From IMG/VR virus record IMGVR_UViG_3300027728_000024, positions 1-42,344 of that record: 42,344 bases of DNA. The stretch is one strand, 5' to 3'. This document shows, one piece after another, positions 1-7,374 of the stretch. Position 1 is the first letter of the stretch. The number at the start of each line of letters is the position of its first letter. Made by a program: the position numbers and the translations under genes. The notes under the pieces were generated by a model that was not told the DNA's origin, made no database searches, and saw only the letters and a program-made list of their open reading frames with translations. Origin of the DNA: a virus.

Positions 1-1059
1 AGATGCCACTCCAGCAGCATTTAAACCACCTTCTGGATTTTTACCTTCTTTTCTTTGCCAGGCGGCGGATGCTTCGATCATAAACTGAGAAAATGATTTT
101 GGAGTATATGAGTTTGCAAGTGGAACACAATTTGGAACCATTTTTTTACCCTTTTTCTTCATACCTTTTACAGTATATCCGTCCCAACATGCCTCATCCA
201 CATTCGTTTCATCACTATCAAGATAATCTGAAGCAGTATCGATATAATCTGTTGCCTTTGTTATTTTTGATTGAACCCAGGCGGGAAGTTGTTGATTTCC
301 TTTTTTTATATTTTTTCTCAATAAAGAAACTGCCTTCATAATCGTATCAAACTCACTTCTTGCCATGTATCCTTCATCGTCCTTTTTCTTACCACTTGCA
401 ATTTCTTTGTGGTCCTCTTTGATCTGTTTATATTCTTTGGACTCATTTGCAGGATGAACCTGAGCAATACTAAACTTTAGTTGATTTGGAGAAAGACTCG
501 AAGGAGATGAAAACATATCCCAATATTTTGGACCATATTTACACTCATCTCTGGTTTCATCTTTTTCACATTTAGGACAATATCTTATTCCCATTTCTTC
601 TGACAGTGGGTCTTTTGAAATCAAATCAATCGACTCTGATTTATTTCCCCAATTTGCGGCACCAACCTTACGGCATTTTACAAGTGCCCCTGAGGCATAG
701 GCAGAAGGCCAAACATCATATCTTGACTTTACTTTTGTGTAACAGGCATCTTTTTTGCCACTACCCTTACCATTTTTATCTGTTTCTTCGTTCATTTTTG
801 GGTTATCCGTGGAAACATAAGTTGGTTTTGCTGCACCAGATTTTTTTGATTGATTTGGATCGGCAGCACTTTTTCTTCTCTGTGCAGATATTCTTTCTGC
901 TTTAGTCATACTTGCCCTTTTATCAGACGAAACGCATTTTGGAGTTTCATCTTCATCATCTTCTTCACGAGCACAGGGTTCTCCGGAAATCACTTCTACC
1001 CAACCAGGTTTTCCATCAACTGATTTTGATCCCTTAAACCATTTATGAAGAGAACCCAT
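1..1059 (-). CDS. Conserved multidomain phage protein, DUF5872-like N-terminus (partial, runs off left edge)
   Basis: The reading frame is open from ATG at 1059 to the window edge (353 codons, no stop), so the C-terminus is missing. The N-terminus (MGSLHKWFKGSKSVDGKPGW) and the stretch around residues 45-80 resemble the DUF5872-type module of marine viruses. Around residues 100-140 lies a second recurrent module (DACYTKVKSRY, WPSAYASGALVKCRK). It is followed by a CPKC pair, a CWDGY/PNCVP cysteine module and the start of a KNPEGGLN segment. I recognise these modules from cyanophage and algal-virus hypothetical proteins, but no activity is known to me. The gene starts 14 nt after gp16 stops, a place where T4-type phages usually carry gp17 (large terminase). 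A virion or packaging role is therefore possible but unproven. Confidence 0.85.
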   Translation of the reverse strand, partial: MGSLHKWFKGSKSVDGKPGWVEVISGEPCAREEDDEDETPKCVSSDKRASMTKAERISAQRRKSAADPNQSKKSGAAKPTYVSTDNPKMNEETDKNGKGSGKKDACYTKVKSRYDVWPSAYASGALVKCRKVGAANWGNKSESIDLISKDPLSEEMGIRYCPKCEKDETRDECKYGPKYWDMFSSPSSLSPNQLKFSIAQVHPANESKEYKQIKEDHKEIASGKKKDDEGYMARSEFDTIMKAVSLLRKNIKKGNQQLPAWVQSKITKATDYIDTASDYLDSDETNVDEACWDGYTVKGMKKKGKKMVPNCVPLANSYTPKSFSQFMIEASAAWQRKEGKNPEGGLNAAGVAS

Positions 1060-1073
1060 TTATAAAATATGTT

Positions 1074-1496
1074 TTATTCTTTATTATTTAGAAAACCTTG
1101 CTTTAATAATTTTGAAAGTTCAGAAGTTGAACCCACAAACACGGCATTATTTGTTACATTATTAGCAATCTTAGTATTATTTTCCTGAACATCTTTAATT
1201 TTTTTCTGCAAATCAATCAGTTTATCTGTTGTGTCTGCAACACTTTTAATCAATTGACCGGCAACCTCATAGGCTCTTGGACTACCTCCTTCACCAGCAA
1301 GTTCCATAATTCCATTAATTGCCTGTTGCCCCTTTTCAATTAATGAATATAAATTCGCTCTTGTATATTCATAATCTTTTTTTATATCATCCGGTTGAGT
1401 CGGAACAATATTGATCGGTTCAATATCTTTTTCAACCTCTACGATACTACTTTCAATATTTAATGCACTATCTAAATCTTCATAATTAGTTTTCAT
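1074..1496 (-). CDS. gp16: Small terminase subunit (gp16-like)
   Basis: A 140-aa protein, slightly shorter than T4 gp16 (164 aa). The central helical segment at about residues 45-105 (ANLYSLIEKGQQAINGIMEL, then SPRAYEVAGQLIKSVADTTD) matches the conserved core of T4-type gp16. That core forms the oligomeric ring which helps gp17 start DNA packaging. The N-terminus is acidic. It follows gp15 after 6 nt, matching the gp13-gp14-gp15-gp16 order of T4-type phages. Identification rests on the motif and on gene order. The usual partner gp17 is not the next gene downstream. Confidence 0.9.
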   Translation of the reverse strand: MKTNYEDLDSALNIESSIVEVEKDIEPINIVPTQPDDIKKDYEYTRANLYSLIEKGQQAINGIMELAGEGGSPRAYEVAGQLIKSVADTTDKLIDLQKKIKDVQENNTKIANNVTNNAVFVGSTSELSKLLKQGFLNNKE

Positions 1497-1502
1497 CTTA
1501 TA

Positions 1503-2303
1503 TTAAATATCCTGTTGTTGAGTCGGACTGTAAGTTTTACTATCAGAAAAAATTTCTAATGTTTCATTAAATCCAAAATCATCATCAGGATCTGCATCAT
1601 ATGGATCTGGAGTTACTGTATATCTCATTTCTCGTTTCGCAATAGATGTATCTGTTCCTGTATAGAAATCAACCTGAACCTTTCTGATAAGACCATCTGT
1701 GCTGTCTGCAATAGGTCCGAATAGATATGTTTTTGCGGTAAAAGTCAGAGTATAGATAAGTGCTCTTCTTGTTGAGAAATCTCCCTCATAATCATCCTGA
1801 AATGAAATATTTTCCAAAATCATTGGAATATCTCTTTTTTCTCCAATTGACTCAACTAAATCAACAGTAACATTAAATGCTGGTTGAAAATAAGGTAAAA
1901 TTTGTTCTATAATTTGCAATGCATCATCATTTAATTTACATAAAATATTAAGTTGAAATCCAATATTATATGGGACAGGCATAAAAACTTTTTTAATATT
2001 ATTCCCATCGGAACAAGTCTTAAAAGTTTGGACTATACTTGATTTTCTGGTTGGATCATATGTAATAGAGTTCATCTCAAATGACATTCTTGGTAATGAA
2101 ATTTGAGTTGCCTTATTTAATTCAGGTTGTTGTTGAATTCTTGCTAAAAACTTTTGTTTTGGACCATATGAAATTGGAACTCTTATTTCACCAATATTAT
2201 TTTGATCTTTGTCAGAGTGTCGAATATGAATTTGATTGAATAAAGTTCCAAAAGAAATAATAGTCTTTCTTATGATCTCGTGATAATAGTAATTTCCTAA
2301 CAT
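1503..2303 (-). CDS. gp15: Tail terminator / sheath stabiliser (gp15-like)
   Basis: A 266-aa protein (T4 gp15 is 272 aa). The N-terminus MLGNYYYHEIIRKTIISFGT and the LFNQIHIRH, QISLPRMSFEM and VFMPVPYNIGFQL segments are typical of T4-type gp15. This protein caps the contractile tail and joins it to the neck. The start codon overlaps the gp14 stop by one base (TGATG), which suggests translational coupling. Its place between the neck proteins and gp16 agrees with the assignment. Confidence 0.93.
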   Translation of the reverse strand: MLGNYYYHEIIRKTIISFGTLFNQIHIRHSDKDQNNIGEIRVPISYGPKQKFLARIQQQPELNKATQISLPRMSFEMNSITYDPTRKSSIVQTFKTCSDGNNIKKVFMPVPYNIGFQLNILCKLNDDALQIIEQILPYFQPAFNVTVDLVESIGEKRDIPMILENISFQDDYEGDFSTRRALIYTLTFTAKTYLFGPIADSTDGLIRKVQVDFYTGTDTSIAKREMRYTVTPDPYDADPDDDFGFNETLEIFSDSKTYSPTQQQDI

Positions 2304-3772
2304 CAGTAATTTCCAAATGGATTTGATTCTGAAAAATCTAAAATGAGATCGGCTTCCTCCTCAATCTCATCATTTTGACTATATTTATCATATGTATCCA
2401 TTTGATCAAAAGTTTCAACCGTATATAGTGCTCCCGATTCTGTTCCGGTAATTGTTTCTCCTGGAAAAAATCCAAGTTGTGTAACACCAATTCCAACATT
2501 GGAAATCTTAAGAATATTTGCATCCTTGTCCCAATTCTTAACTCTGGCTCTTGTTTTTGATCTAGAACCAATTACAATTTCATTAAATAAATATGTTCCA
2601 AATCCAGTAATAGTTTCTGGACTGGAAATAGTAACAGTTGGAGCCGATAGATATCCAAATCCAGGATTGGAAACATAAATTGATTTTACTGAAGGACTTG
2701 CATTTGAACCAACATATCCAATTGATGCAATACCAACCGCAGTTTGACCTACTCCATTGATTGCGAGTTGTCCTGGTGCAGATACCGTAACAATTGGTGC
2801 TGTTCCATATCCAACTCCACCACTTATAGATCCATAACTTGTAATTGTAAATCTAACCACACCTTTGTATGTTGTTTCTATCGAACAAGTTGCCGCAGCA
2901 CCAACTCCACCACCACCAGAAATTGTTATGATTGGGGGAGTTACATATCCTGCACCGGCATTTGTCAAATATATTCTTTCAACAGAACGAATACCTCCTC
3001 TAACTGTTGTGATTGCCACTGCCGTTGCTCTATCACCACTTAGTCCTGTTGGAGAACTACTTATAGCAACAACCGGAGTTGATGTATAACCACTACCATC
3101 ATTGTTTATAAAAATTTGTTTTACATAACCAGAATTCACTGAACCAGAAATTACTGCCGTTGCTAATGCTGTTTCACCAACCCCAATCAAATTTAGTGTT
3201 GTGATATATCCTTCTTCTTTGACTTGATTATCAATCTCATCAATAGAAGTATCGATAATTTCATCCTCGTATTCGAACAATTCACACTTTAATTCATAAA
3301 TATAATTTCTTCCCAACTGATAGAATGGATTTTCGTGTTCTACAAATTTAACTTCAAAAAGTCTTTCGCCTAATGGAAAATATATTAGATCTCCTTCTCT
3401 TGGTCTAGATGAAAGTATAATATCACTGTCTTCCGTTCCATCATCGAATGCTCCCAAAAATGGTGCAATAAAATCTTCAAATCTTTCTTTTGAAATTGTG
3501 ATTAGCAATTCGTCTTTTAGACTTACACCAAATTTTGTAAGAATATCTCCCTGACCACCATACCCATCATAATTATTTACATATGCCTCAATGGCAAAAT
3601 TATCATCAAATCTTGAAGAAGTCACTTCTTCAATGATTGTTTTTTTATTTACAAACTTTCTTGGAATATAAACAACTTCGACACCATACATTCTCAATTG
3701 TTCATTTATAAGATCTTGAACCAATCTTTGTTCAGATGAAGTTCCGTGTAAAAAGAAGGGATTGAGTGCCAT
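2303..3772 (-). CDS. gp14: Neck protein gp14 with an inserted beta-repeat domain
   Basis: A 489-aa protein, nearly twice the length of T4 gp14 (256 aa). Residues 1-185 carry the gp14-like neck core (MALNPFFLHGTSSEQ, NNYDGYGGQGDILTKFG, the PREGDLIYFPLGERLFEVKF region). Residues of about 195-400 are an insertion with four copies of a GxGYxxxPxVxIS-type unit (GSGYTSTPVVAIS, GAGYVTPPIITIS, GVGYGTAPIVTVS, GFGYLSAPTVTIS). The C-terminus returns to an acidic gp14-like end (ILDFSESNPFGNY). The insertion may expose a decoration or adhesin-like domain at the neck. ATG overlaps the gp13 stop (TAATG). Confidence 0.92.
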   Translation of the reverse strand: MALNPFFLHGTSSEQRLVQDLINEQLRMYGVEVVYIPRKFVNKKTIIEEVTSSRFDDNFAIEAYVNNYDGYGGQGDILTKFGVSLKDELLITISKERFEDFIAPFLGAFDDGTEDSDIILSSRPREGDLIYFPLGERLFEVKFVEHENPFYQLGRNYIYELKCELFEYEDEIIDTSIDEIDNQVKEEGYITTLNLIGVGETALATAVISGSVNSGYVKQIFINNDGSGYTSTPVVAISSSPTGLSGDRATAVAITTVRGGIRSVERIYLTNAGAGYVTPPIITISGGGGVGAAATCSIETTYKGVVRFTITSYGSISGGVGYGTAPIVTVSAPGQLAINGVGQTAVGIASIGYVGSNASPSVKSIYVSNPGFGYLSAPTVTISSPETITGFGTYLFNEIVIGSRSKTRARVKNWDKDANILKISNVGIGVTQLGFFPGETITGTESGALYTVETFDQMDTYDKYSQNDEIEEEADLILDFSESNPFGNY

Positions 3773-4614
3773 TATCCAATAAAATCATATGGTGGAAGTT
3801 CATAGTCCATTGCCATTCTTTTTTGAATTTCATCAAGTTCTCTTTGAGCATCCTCATATAATTCTCGACCATTTAATTCAATTCCACCTGGAAGTTTAAC
3901 TCCTCTAAATTTAATCAAATTCTGACCCCACTGTCTTTTGATAAGTGCAGTTAAATATCTTTTAAGAAAACTGTCATTATAAACTTGTGAAAATGATTCT
4001 GGATCAAGTGCCCTATAACAGTCTAAAACTATAAAATTTCCAACAGATTGTGATCCCCAATCAATATCCAAATATAATCTATCTTGCCTTTTATTAAATC
4101 TAATTTGTTTATCTGTTGTAAGTAAGAAATCAATATCCTCCAAATAACTCTTAACCATCGAATACTGTAAAAGTTCAACTGAATTGAAATAATATAAATC
4201 ATTTAAAAATAACTGATATTTAATACTGAACATTCCTCCAGAAATTGAACTAGTATCAAATCTAAATATTTTTTCTATTCCAATAACTGAATCTGGAACT
4301 TGAATATAATTTGAAGTTTCATAAAAATTAAATGTCGTAGTTCCATATCCTGTTATGTTAGAAGTTCCTGTTGTTGTGACAATTCCAACCCCATTCGTAT
4401 TTTTTGCACTTCCTCTATCAATATCATTCTGACTTATTTTATATTTTAAATACATTCTTTCAACACCATCAAAATGGCGCTCATTGAAGTGTTGAATGGC
4501 ATCATCTACTAAGTCATCTATTTGGTCATCATCAATGTTAATCTCCAATACAGGGGCACCTAGACGCCTTAGGCAGTAATCTATAAGTCCTTGTCGAGTT
4601 GATGGTTTTGCCAT
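3772..4614 (-). CDS. gp13: Neck protein (gp13-like)
   Basis: A 280-aa protein (T4 gp13 is 309 aa). The N-terminal segment TRQGLIDYCLRRLGAPVLEI followed by DDDQIDDLVDDAIQHFNERH is diagnostic of T4-type gp13 in cyanophages. The C-terminal half has the conserved YNDSFLKRYLTALIKRQWGQ and the GVKLPGGIELNGRELYEDA region. gp13 acts with gp14 in closing the filled head and preparing it for tail attachment. It starts 12 nt after a small coiled-coil gene and overlaps gp14 by one base. Confidence 0.95.
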   Translation of the reverse strand: MAKPSTRQGLIDYCLRRLGAPVLEINIDDDQIDDLVDDAIQHFNERHFDGVERMYLKYKISQNDIDRGSAKNTNGVGIVTTTGTSNITGYGTTTFNFYETSNYIQVPDSVIGIEKIFRFDTSSISGGMFSIKYQLFLNDLYYFNSVELLQYSMVKSYLEDIDFLLTTDKQIRFNKRQDRLYLDIDWGSQSVGNFIVLDCYRALDPESFSQVYNDSFLKRYLTALIKRQWGQNLIKFRGVKLPGGIELNGRELYEDAQRELDEIQKRMAMDYELPPYDFIG

Positions 4615-4626
4615 TGTTCTATTTTT

Positions 4627-4824
4627 CTATTTTTTAGAATTTTTTAATTCATCGTATTTATTTTGAAGATTTAAATTTTCTGTTAATAAAACATTTTTTT
4701 GTTCTTCGAAATCTTTAGTGAGTGATTGTAGTTTTGCCTCTAATAAAATATTTTGATTTGTTAATCCTGAAATTTTTTGATGATATAGATTAACTAATAC
4801 ATTCACATCAACTTCACTATTCAT
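4627..4824 (-). CDS. Small coiled-coil protein
   Basis: A 65-aa protein. Residues of about 10-62 have the heptad-like spacing of Leu, Ile and Val expected of a single coiled coil (ISGLTNQNILLEAKLQSL, NLNLQNKYDELKNSK). There is no membrane segment or signal peptide. It starts 2 nt after the stop of the 641-aa fibre-like gene and precedes gp13, so it is co-transcribed with virion genes. Short coiled-coil ORFs in this position are familiar from T4-type cyanophages. A scaffold, chaperone or minor structural role is inference. Confidence 0.75.
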   Translation of the reverse strand: MNSEVDVNVLVNLYHQKISGLTNQNILLEAKLQSLTKDFEEQKNVLLTENLNLQNKYDELKNSKK

Positions 4825-4826
4825 AA

Positions 4827-6752
4827 CTAAAATGTCCCTCCGTCAAGAGTATCAGTCCATACCGGAACATTGGATGCATTCGTAGTCAAAATAAGATTTG
4901 AAGTACTTGCGGTTCCAACTTCTGGACTATTTGTACTTATGAGTTTTCCATTTGTGTCGAAATATGCAGATCCTCTGGTACTAATTCCTGATGTGGTGAA
5001 ATTGAGATATAGTGCTCCAATATCAAGAGATCCCTTCGTTCCTGTTACTACACTATTTGAAATACTAGCATCTGGAATATAGGTAAAATATCCTGTACTA
5101 TCATCAAATCCAAAAAATCCTGTTTTCTGATTTGCTAACCCTACACCGGTATTATAATCAAAAGCAATACCTCTATCAGTATTTGTATCATAGGCATGAG
5201 TTACAATTAATTGAGTTGTTGAAGCAATTCCAGAACTTGTGGTTCCAGTAATTGTAACAATCTTTGTTAATGTATCATATGTAGTAATCGTAGTCAGTCC
5301 ACTATTAGGTAAAGCAGCATTCCCTGAAATAATATCACCAGTATTAATTCCAACAACGGAATCCAAAGTAATTGTACTAACACCGGATGCAACTGTTGCA
5401 ACTACGGTTCTATTGCTGGTTACATCTCCTAGTGATATAATTGCACCATTTACAGTAACACTACTTGAGTCTACTGTGGTTGTGGTTCCATCAACTTGAA
5501 GACTTCCTTTAACAACAACAAGACCTTCATTACTCAATCCATCAGGATATGGATCGATGTATAATACATTTCCGCCACCAGATCTAGTTGAAATTACATT
5601 TGAACTAATTCCAATATTATCAATCGTAACCCCACCAATATTGGTAAGAGGTCCAGTATGATTAACTGAACCTGTAATGGTTACAACATCGCCTGGGGCG
5701 TTTCCTAGAGTTGTATTACCATCAACTTGAAGGTTTCCTGTGAGCGTTAAGTTTGTACCTGTTTGACCCCCAGTTACATTTAAAGATCCACCAATATAAA
5801 CATCACTTACAATACCAACACCACCGGCAACTCTTAATGCACCAGATGTTGTAGTTGTTGCATTTGTAGTTGCGGCAATCGAAACAAAGGAAGTGTTTGG
5901 AGTGCTTGGGAAAGTAACACTTGTTGCAGAAGATGTTGCGCCAAGATTTAATGTAGTCGCATTTGGAACACTTAAAGTCGCATTACGAATAGTTGCAATA
6001 CCAGTTGTTGCTCCTATGTCCAGTGCCGTAGCAGCACCGAAAGCATTAATATTAGTTGCAGTTGCATTTAGTAGATTAAATGCTGTTAGATTTGTGGTTA
6101 TATCACCACCATCAACATTTAAATCTAAATCAATATCTACACTTCCGCCAACATTTAAATGAGTAGCAAAACCAACACCACCAGTAACTGTAAGTGCTCC
6201 AGTTGTAGGAGTTGTTGAAGCAGTAGTATCGCTAATACTAATTGCAACATTATTTGCAAAATTCCAATCAGCACCTTCAATTTCAAATCTATTGTCGGTT
6301 GTTTCATCATATCTTAATTTTACATCTTTATCATTACCAAAAGATAAATAAGTATCATCAACAATATTAATTTCACCTGTACCATTTGGATCAAGTACAA
6401 TATCACCATCAGTGTTTTGTGATGAAAACGTATTACCATCAATTCTTAAATTATCTACATTCCACTGATCAACTTTACGATTACTATCAAGAATAACAAC
6501 AATACCACCATCACTATTTCTAGTATTAGTGACTCCAGCAATTGCTCCTGGAGAATGCTCCATCATAGAAGCATAGTAATATCCTCCAATAGGATTTACA
6601 TTATTCCCATCATCTCCAAGAAAAACTCTATCTTTATATTGATTTAATCCACCATAACTTCCAATACCAGTTACATATCCTAATTCTCCCCAATTTAGAC
6701 TGGCTGGTTTGTTAGTACCAGAAGATCTTTTGATCCTGATAATACTTGCCAT
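4827..6752 (-). CDS. Fibre-like virion protein with GGVG beta-repeats
   Basis: A 641-aa protein. The N-terminus (MASIIRIKRSSGTNKPASLN, then WGELGYV) is a common attachment segment of cyanophage tail-fibre or whisker-like proteins. Residues of about 180-345 contain repeated units of the type GALxVxGGVGxxxxLNVGGS (near residues 185 and 305), a low-complexity Thr/Gly/Asn-rich beta pattern typical of trimeric fibres. The C-terminal part is also Thr/Ser/Gly-rich with no enzyme motif. It follows the 75-aa gene after one base; that gene's end supplies a GGAGGAAA ribosome binding site. It could be a neck whisker, a collar fibre or a short tail fibre; the sequence does not decide. Confidence 0.82.
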   Translation of the reverse strand: MASIIRIKRSSGTNKPASLNWGELGYVTGIGSYGGLNQYKDRVFLGDDGNNVNPIGGYYYASMMEHSPGAIAGVTNTRNSDGGIVVILDSNRKVDQWNVDNLRIDGNTFSSQNTDGDIVLDPNGTGEINIVDDTYLSFGNDKDVKLRYDETTDNRFEIEGADWNFANNVAISISDTTASTTPTTGALTVTGGVGFATHLNVGGSVDIDLDLNVDGGDITTNLTAFNLLNATATNINAFGAATALDIGATTGIATIRNATLSVPNATTLNLGATSSATSVTFPSTPNTSFVSIAATTNATTTTSGALRVAGGVGIVSDVYIGGSLNVTGGQTGTNLTLTGNLQVDGNTTLGNAPGDVVTITGSVNHTGPLTNIGGVTIDNIGISSNVISTRSGGGNVLYIDPYPDGLSNEGLVVVKGSLQVDGTTTTVDSSSVTVNGAIISLGDVTSNRTVVATVASGVSTITLDSVVGINTGDIISGNAALPNSGLTTITTYDTLTKIVTITGTTSSGIASTTQLIVTHAYDTNTDRGIAFDYNTGVGLANQKTGFFGFDDSTGYFTYIPDASISNSVVTGTKGSLDIGALYLNFTTSGISTRGSAYFDTNGKLISTNSPEVGTASTSNLILTTNASNVPVWTDTLDGGTF

Positions 6753-6753
6753 T

Positions 6754-6981
6754 TTAGAAATTTCCTCCGTTGATGTCTAAATTCTGTGTTGCACCTGGGG
6801 TTAATGTTAATGTCGCATCCCATTTGCTTGTGGCGCCATTATAAACAAGAACCATACCATCAGATAAATTTGTGGCATTGACATCAGAAAGTTCAGACAA
6901 AGAAAGACCTTGAGCTCCAGCAAGTGAAGATATGACTTTTATTGCTGGTTGTTGTCCTACTCTGACCTTTATTTCTGCCAT
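6754..6981 (-). CDS. Small fibre-like structural protein
   Basis: A 75-aa protein starting MAEIKVRVGQQPAIKVISS. This N-terminal signature (xxIKVRVGQQ) heads several cyanophage fibre or whisker-like proteins and probably docks the protein on the virion. The following LSELSDVNATNLSDGMVLVY with WDATLTL is the 'SDV..L.DG..L.Y....W' segment seen in such fibres. The protein ends soon after, so it looks like an N-terminal docking module without a shaft. It is first in its transcript, with an exact late promoter at 7008-7015, and leads directly into the 641-aa fibre-like gene. Confidence 0.8.
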   Translation of the reverse strand: MAEIKVRVGQQPAIKVISSLAGAQGLSLSELSDVNATNLSDGMVLVYNGATSKWDATLTLTPGATQNLDINGGNF

Positions 6982-7007
6982 TTATAAACAGTTCAGGATC
7001 TAAAATA

Positions 7008-7015
7008 TATTTATA
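7008..7015 (-). promoter_or_regulatory. T4-type late promoter for the 75-aa / 641-aa fibre-like genes
   Basis: The minus strand reads TATAAATA, the exact T4 late promoter -10 motif (recognised by gp55-RNA polymerase with gp33 and the gp45 clamp). It lies 26 nt upstream of the ATG at 6981. The stop codon of the upstream 58-aa gene (TAA, 7011-7013) is inside the motif. Confidence 0.8.
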
Positions 7016-7187
7016 AAGGATTAAATCCAAGAGAACAAATAGTCTCCTGTTGTTTTAAATATAATTTGCAATATAATTTACAAAAAGTTTTTAACTGATC
7101 CTCATCTAGATTATCAATTATTCGAGTTTGTTTTTCATATTCAAATAATTTATTGATAGTTTTTAACTCAATTTCATTTGGATCCAT
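7011..7187 (-). CDS. Small conserved cyanophage protein (58 aa)
   Basis: A 58-aa ORF, MDPNEIELKTINKLFEYEKQ then DNLDEDQLKTFCKLYCKLYL, ending SLGFNPL. It is predicted helical. The pattern 'MDP.E.ELKTINKLFEYE...I..LD.DQL' is one I associate with a short conserved protein between large baseplate genes of T4-type cyanophages. Its function is unknown. The start overlaps the end of the 66-aa gene by 14 nt in another frame, so coupled translation is likely. Its stop codon lies within a late promoter. Confidence 0.8.
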   Translation of the reverse strand: MDPNEIELKTINKLFEYEKQTRIIDNLDEDQLKTFCKLYCKLYLKQQETICSLGFNPL

Positions 7188-7374
7188 TAATCAACTCCTT
7201 TAATAGTGTTTTAATTTCATCAATGTCCTGTTTCATTTTATCAAGTTCTTTTTTTTGAAAATCTTTATTATGTAGAGTATTTAGATATTGATTATATGCA
7301 ACAGAATCACAATTTACTATTGCACCTGTATTTTCATCTCTATAAAGATTTTGGTGACCCTTTACTCTTATCAT
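7174..7374 (-). CDS. Small conserved cyanophage protein (66 aa)
   Basis: A 66-aa protein starting MIRVKGHQNLYRDENTGAIV, with a helical coiled-coil-like C-terminus (LDKMKQDIDEIKTLLKELIN). The N-terminal KGHxNLYRDxxTGAIVNCD segment recurs in T4-type marine phages in the same setting. The start codon overlaps the stop of the 2,460-aa gene in ATGA form (4-nt overlap). A virion or assembly role is inferred from position only. Confidence 0.82.
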   Translation of the reverse strand: MIRVKGHQNLYRDENTGAIVNCDSVAYNQYLNTLHNKDFQKKELDKMKQDIDEIKTLLKELINGSK

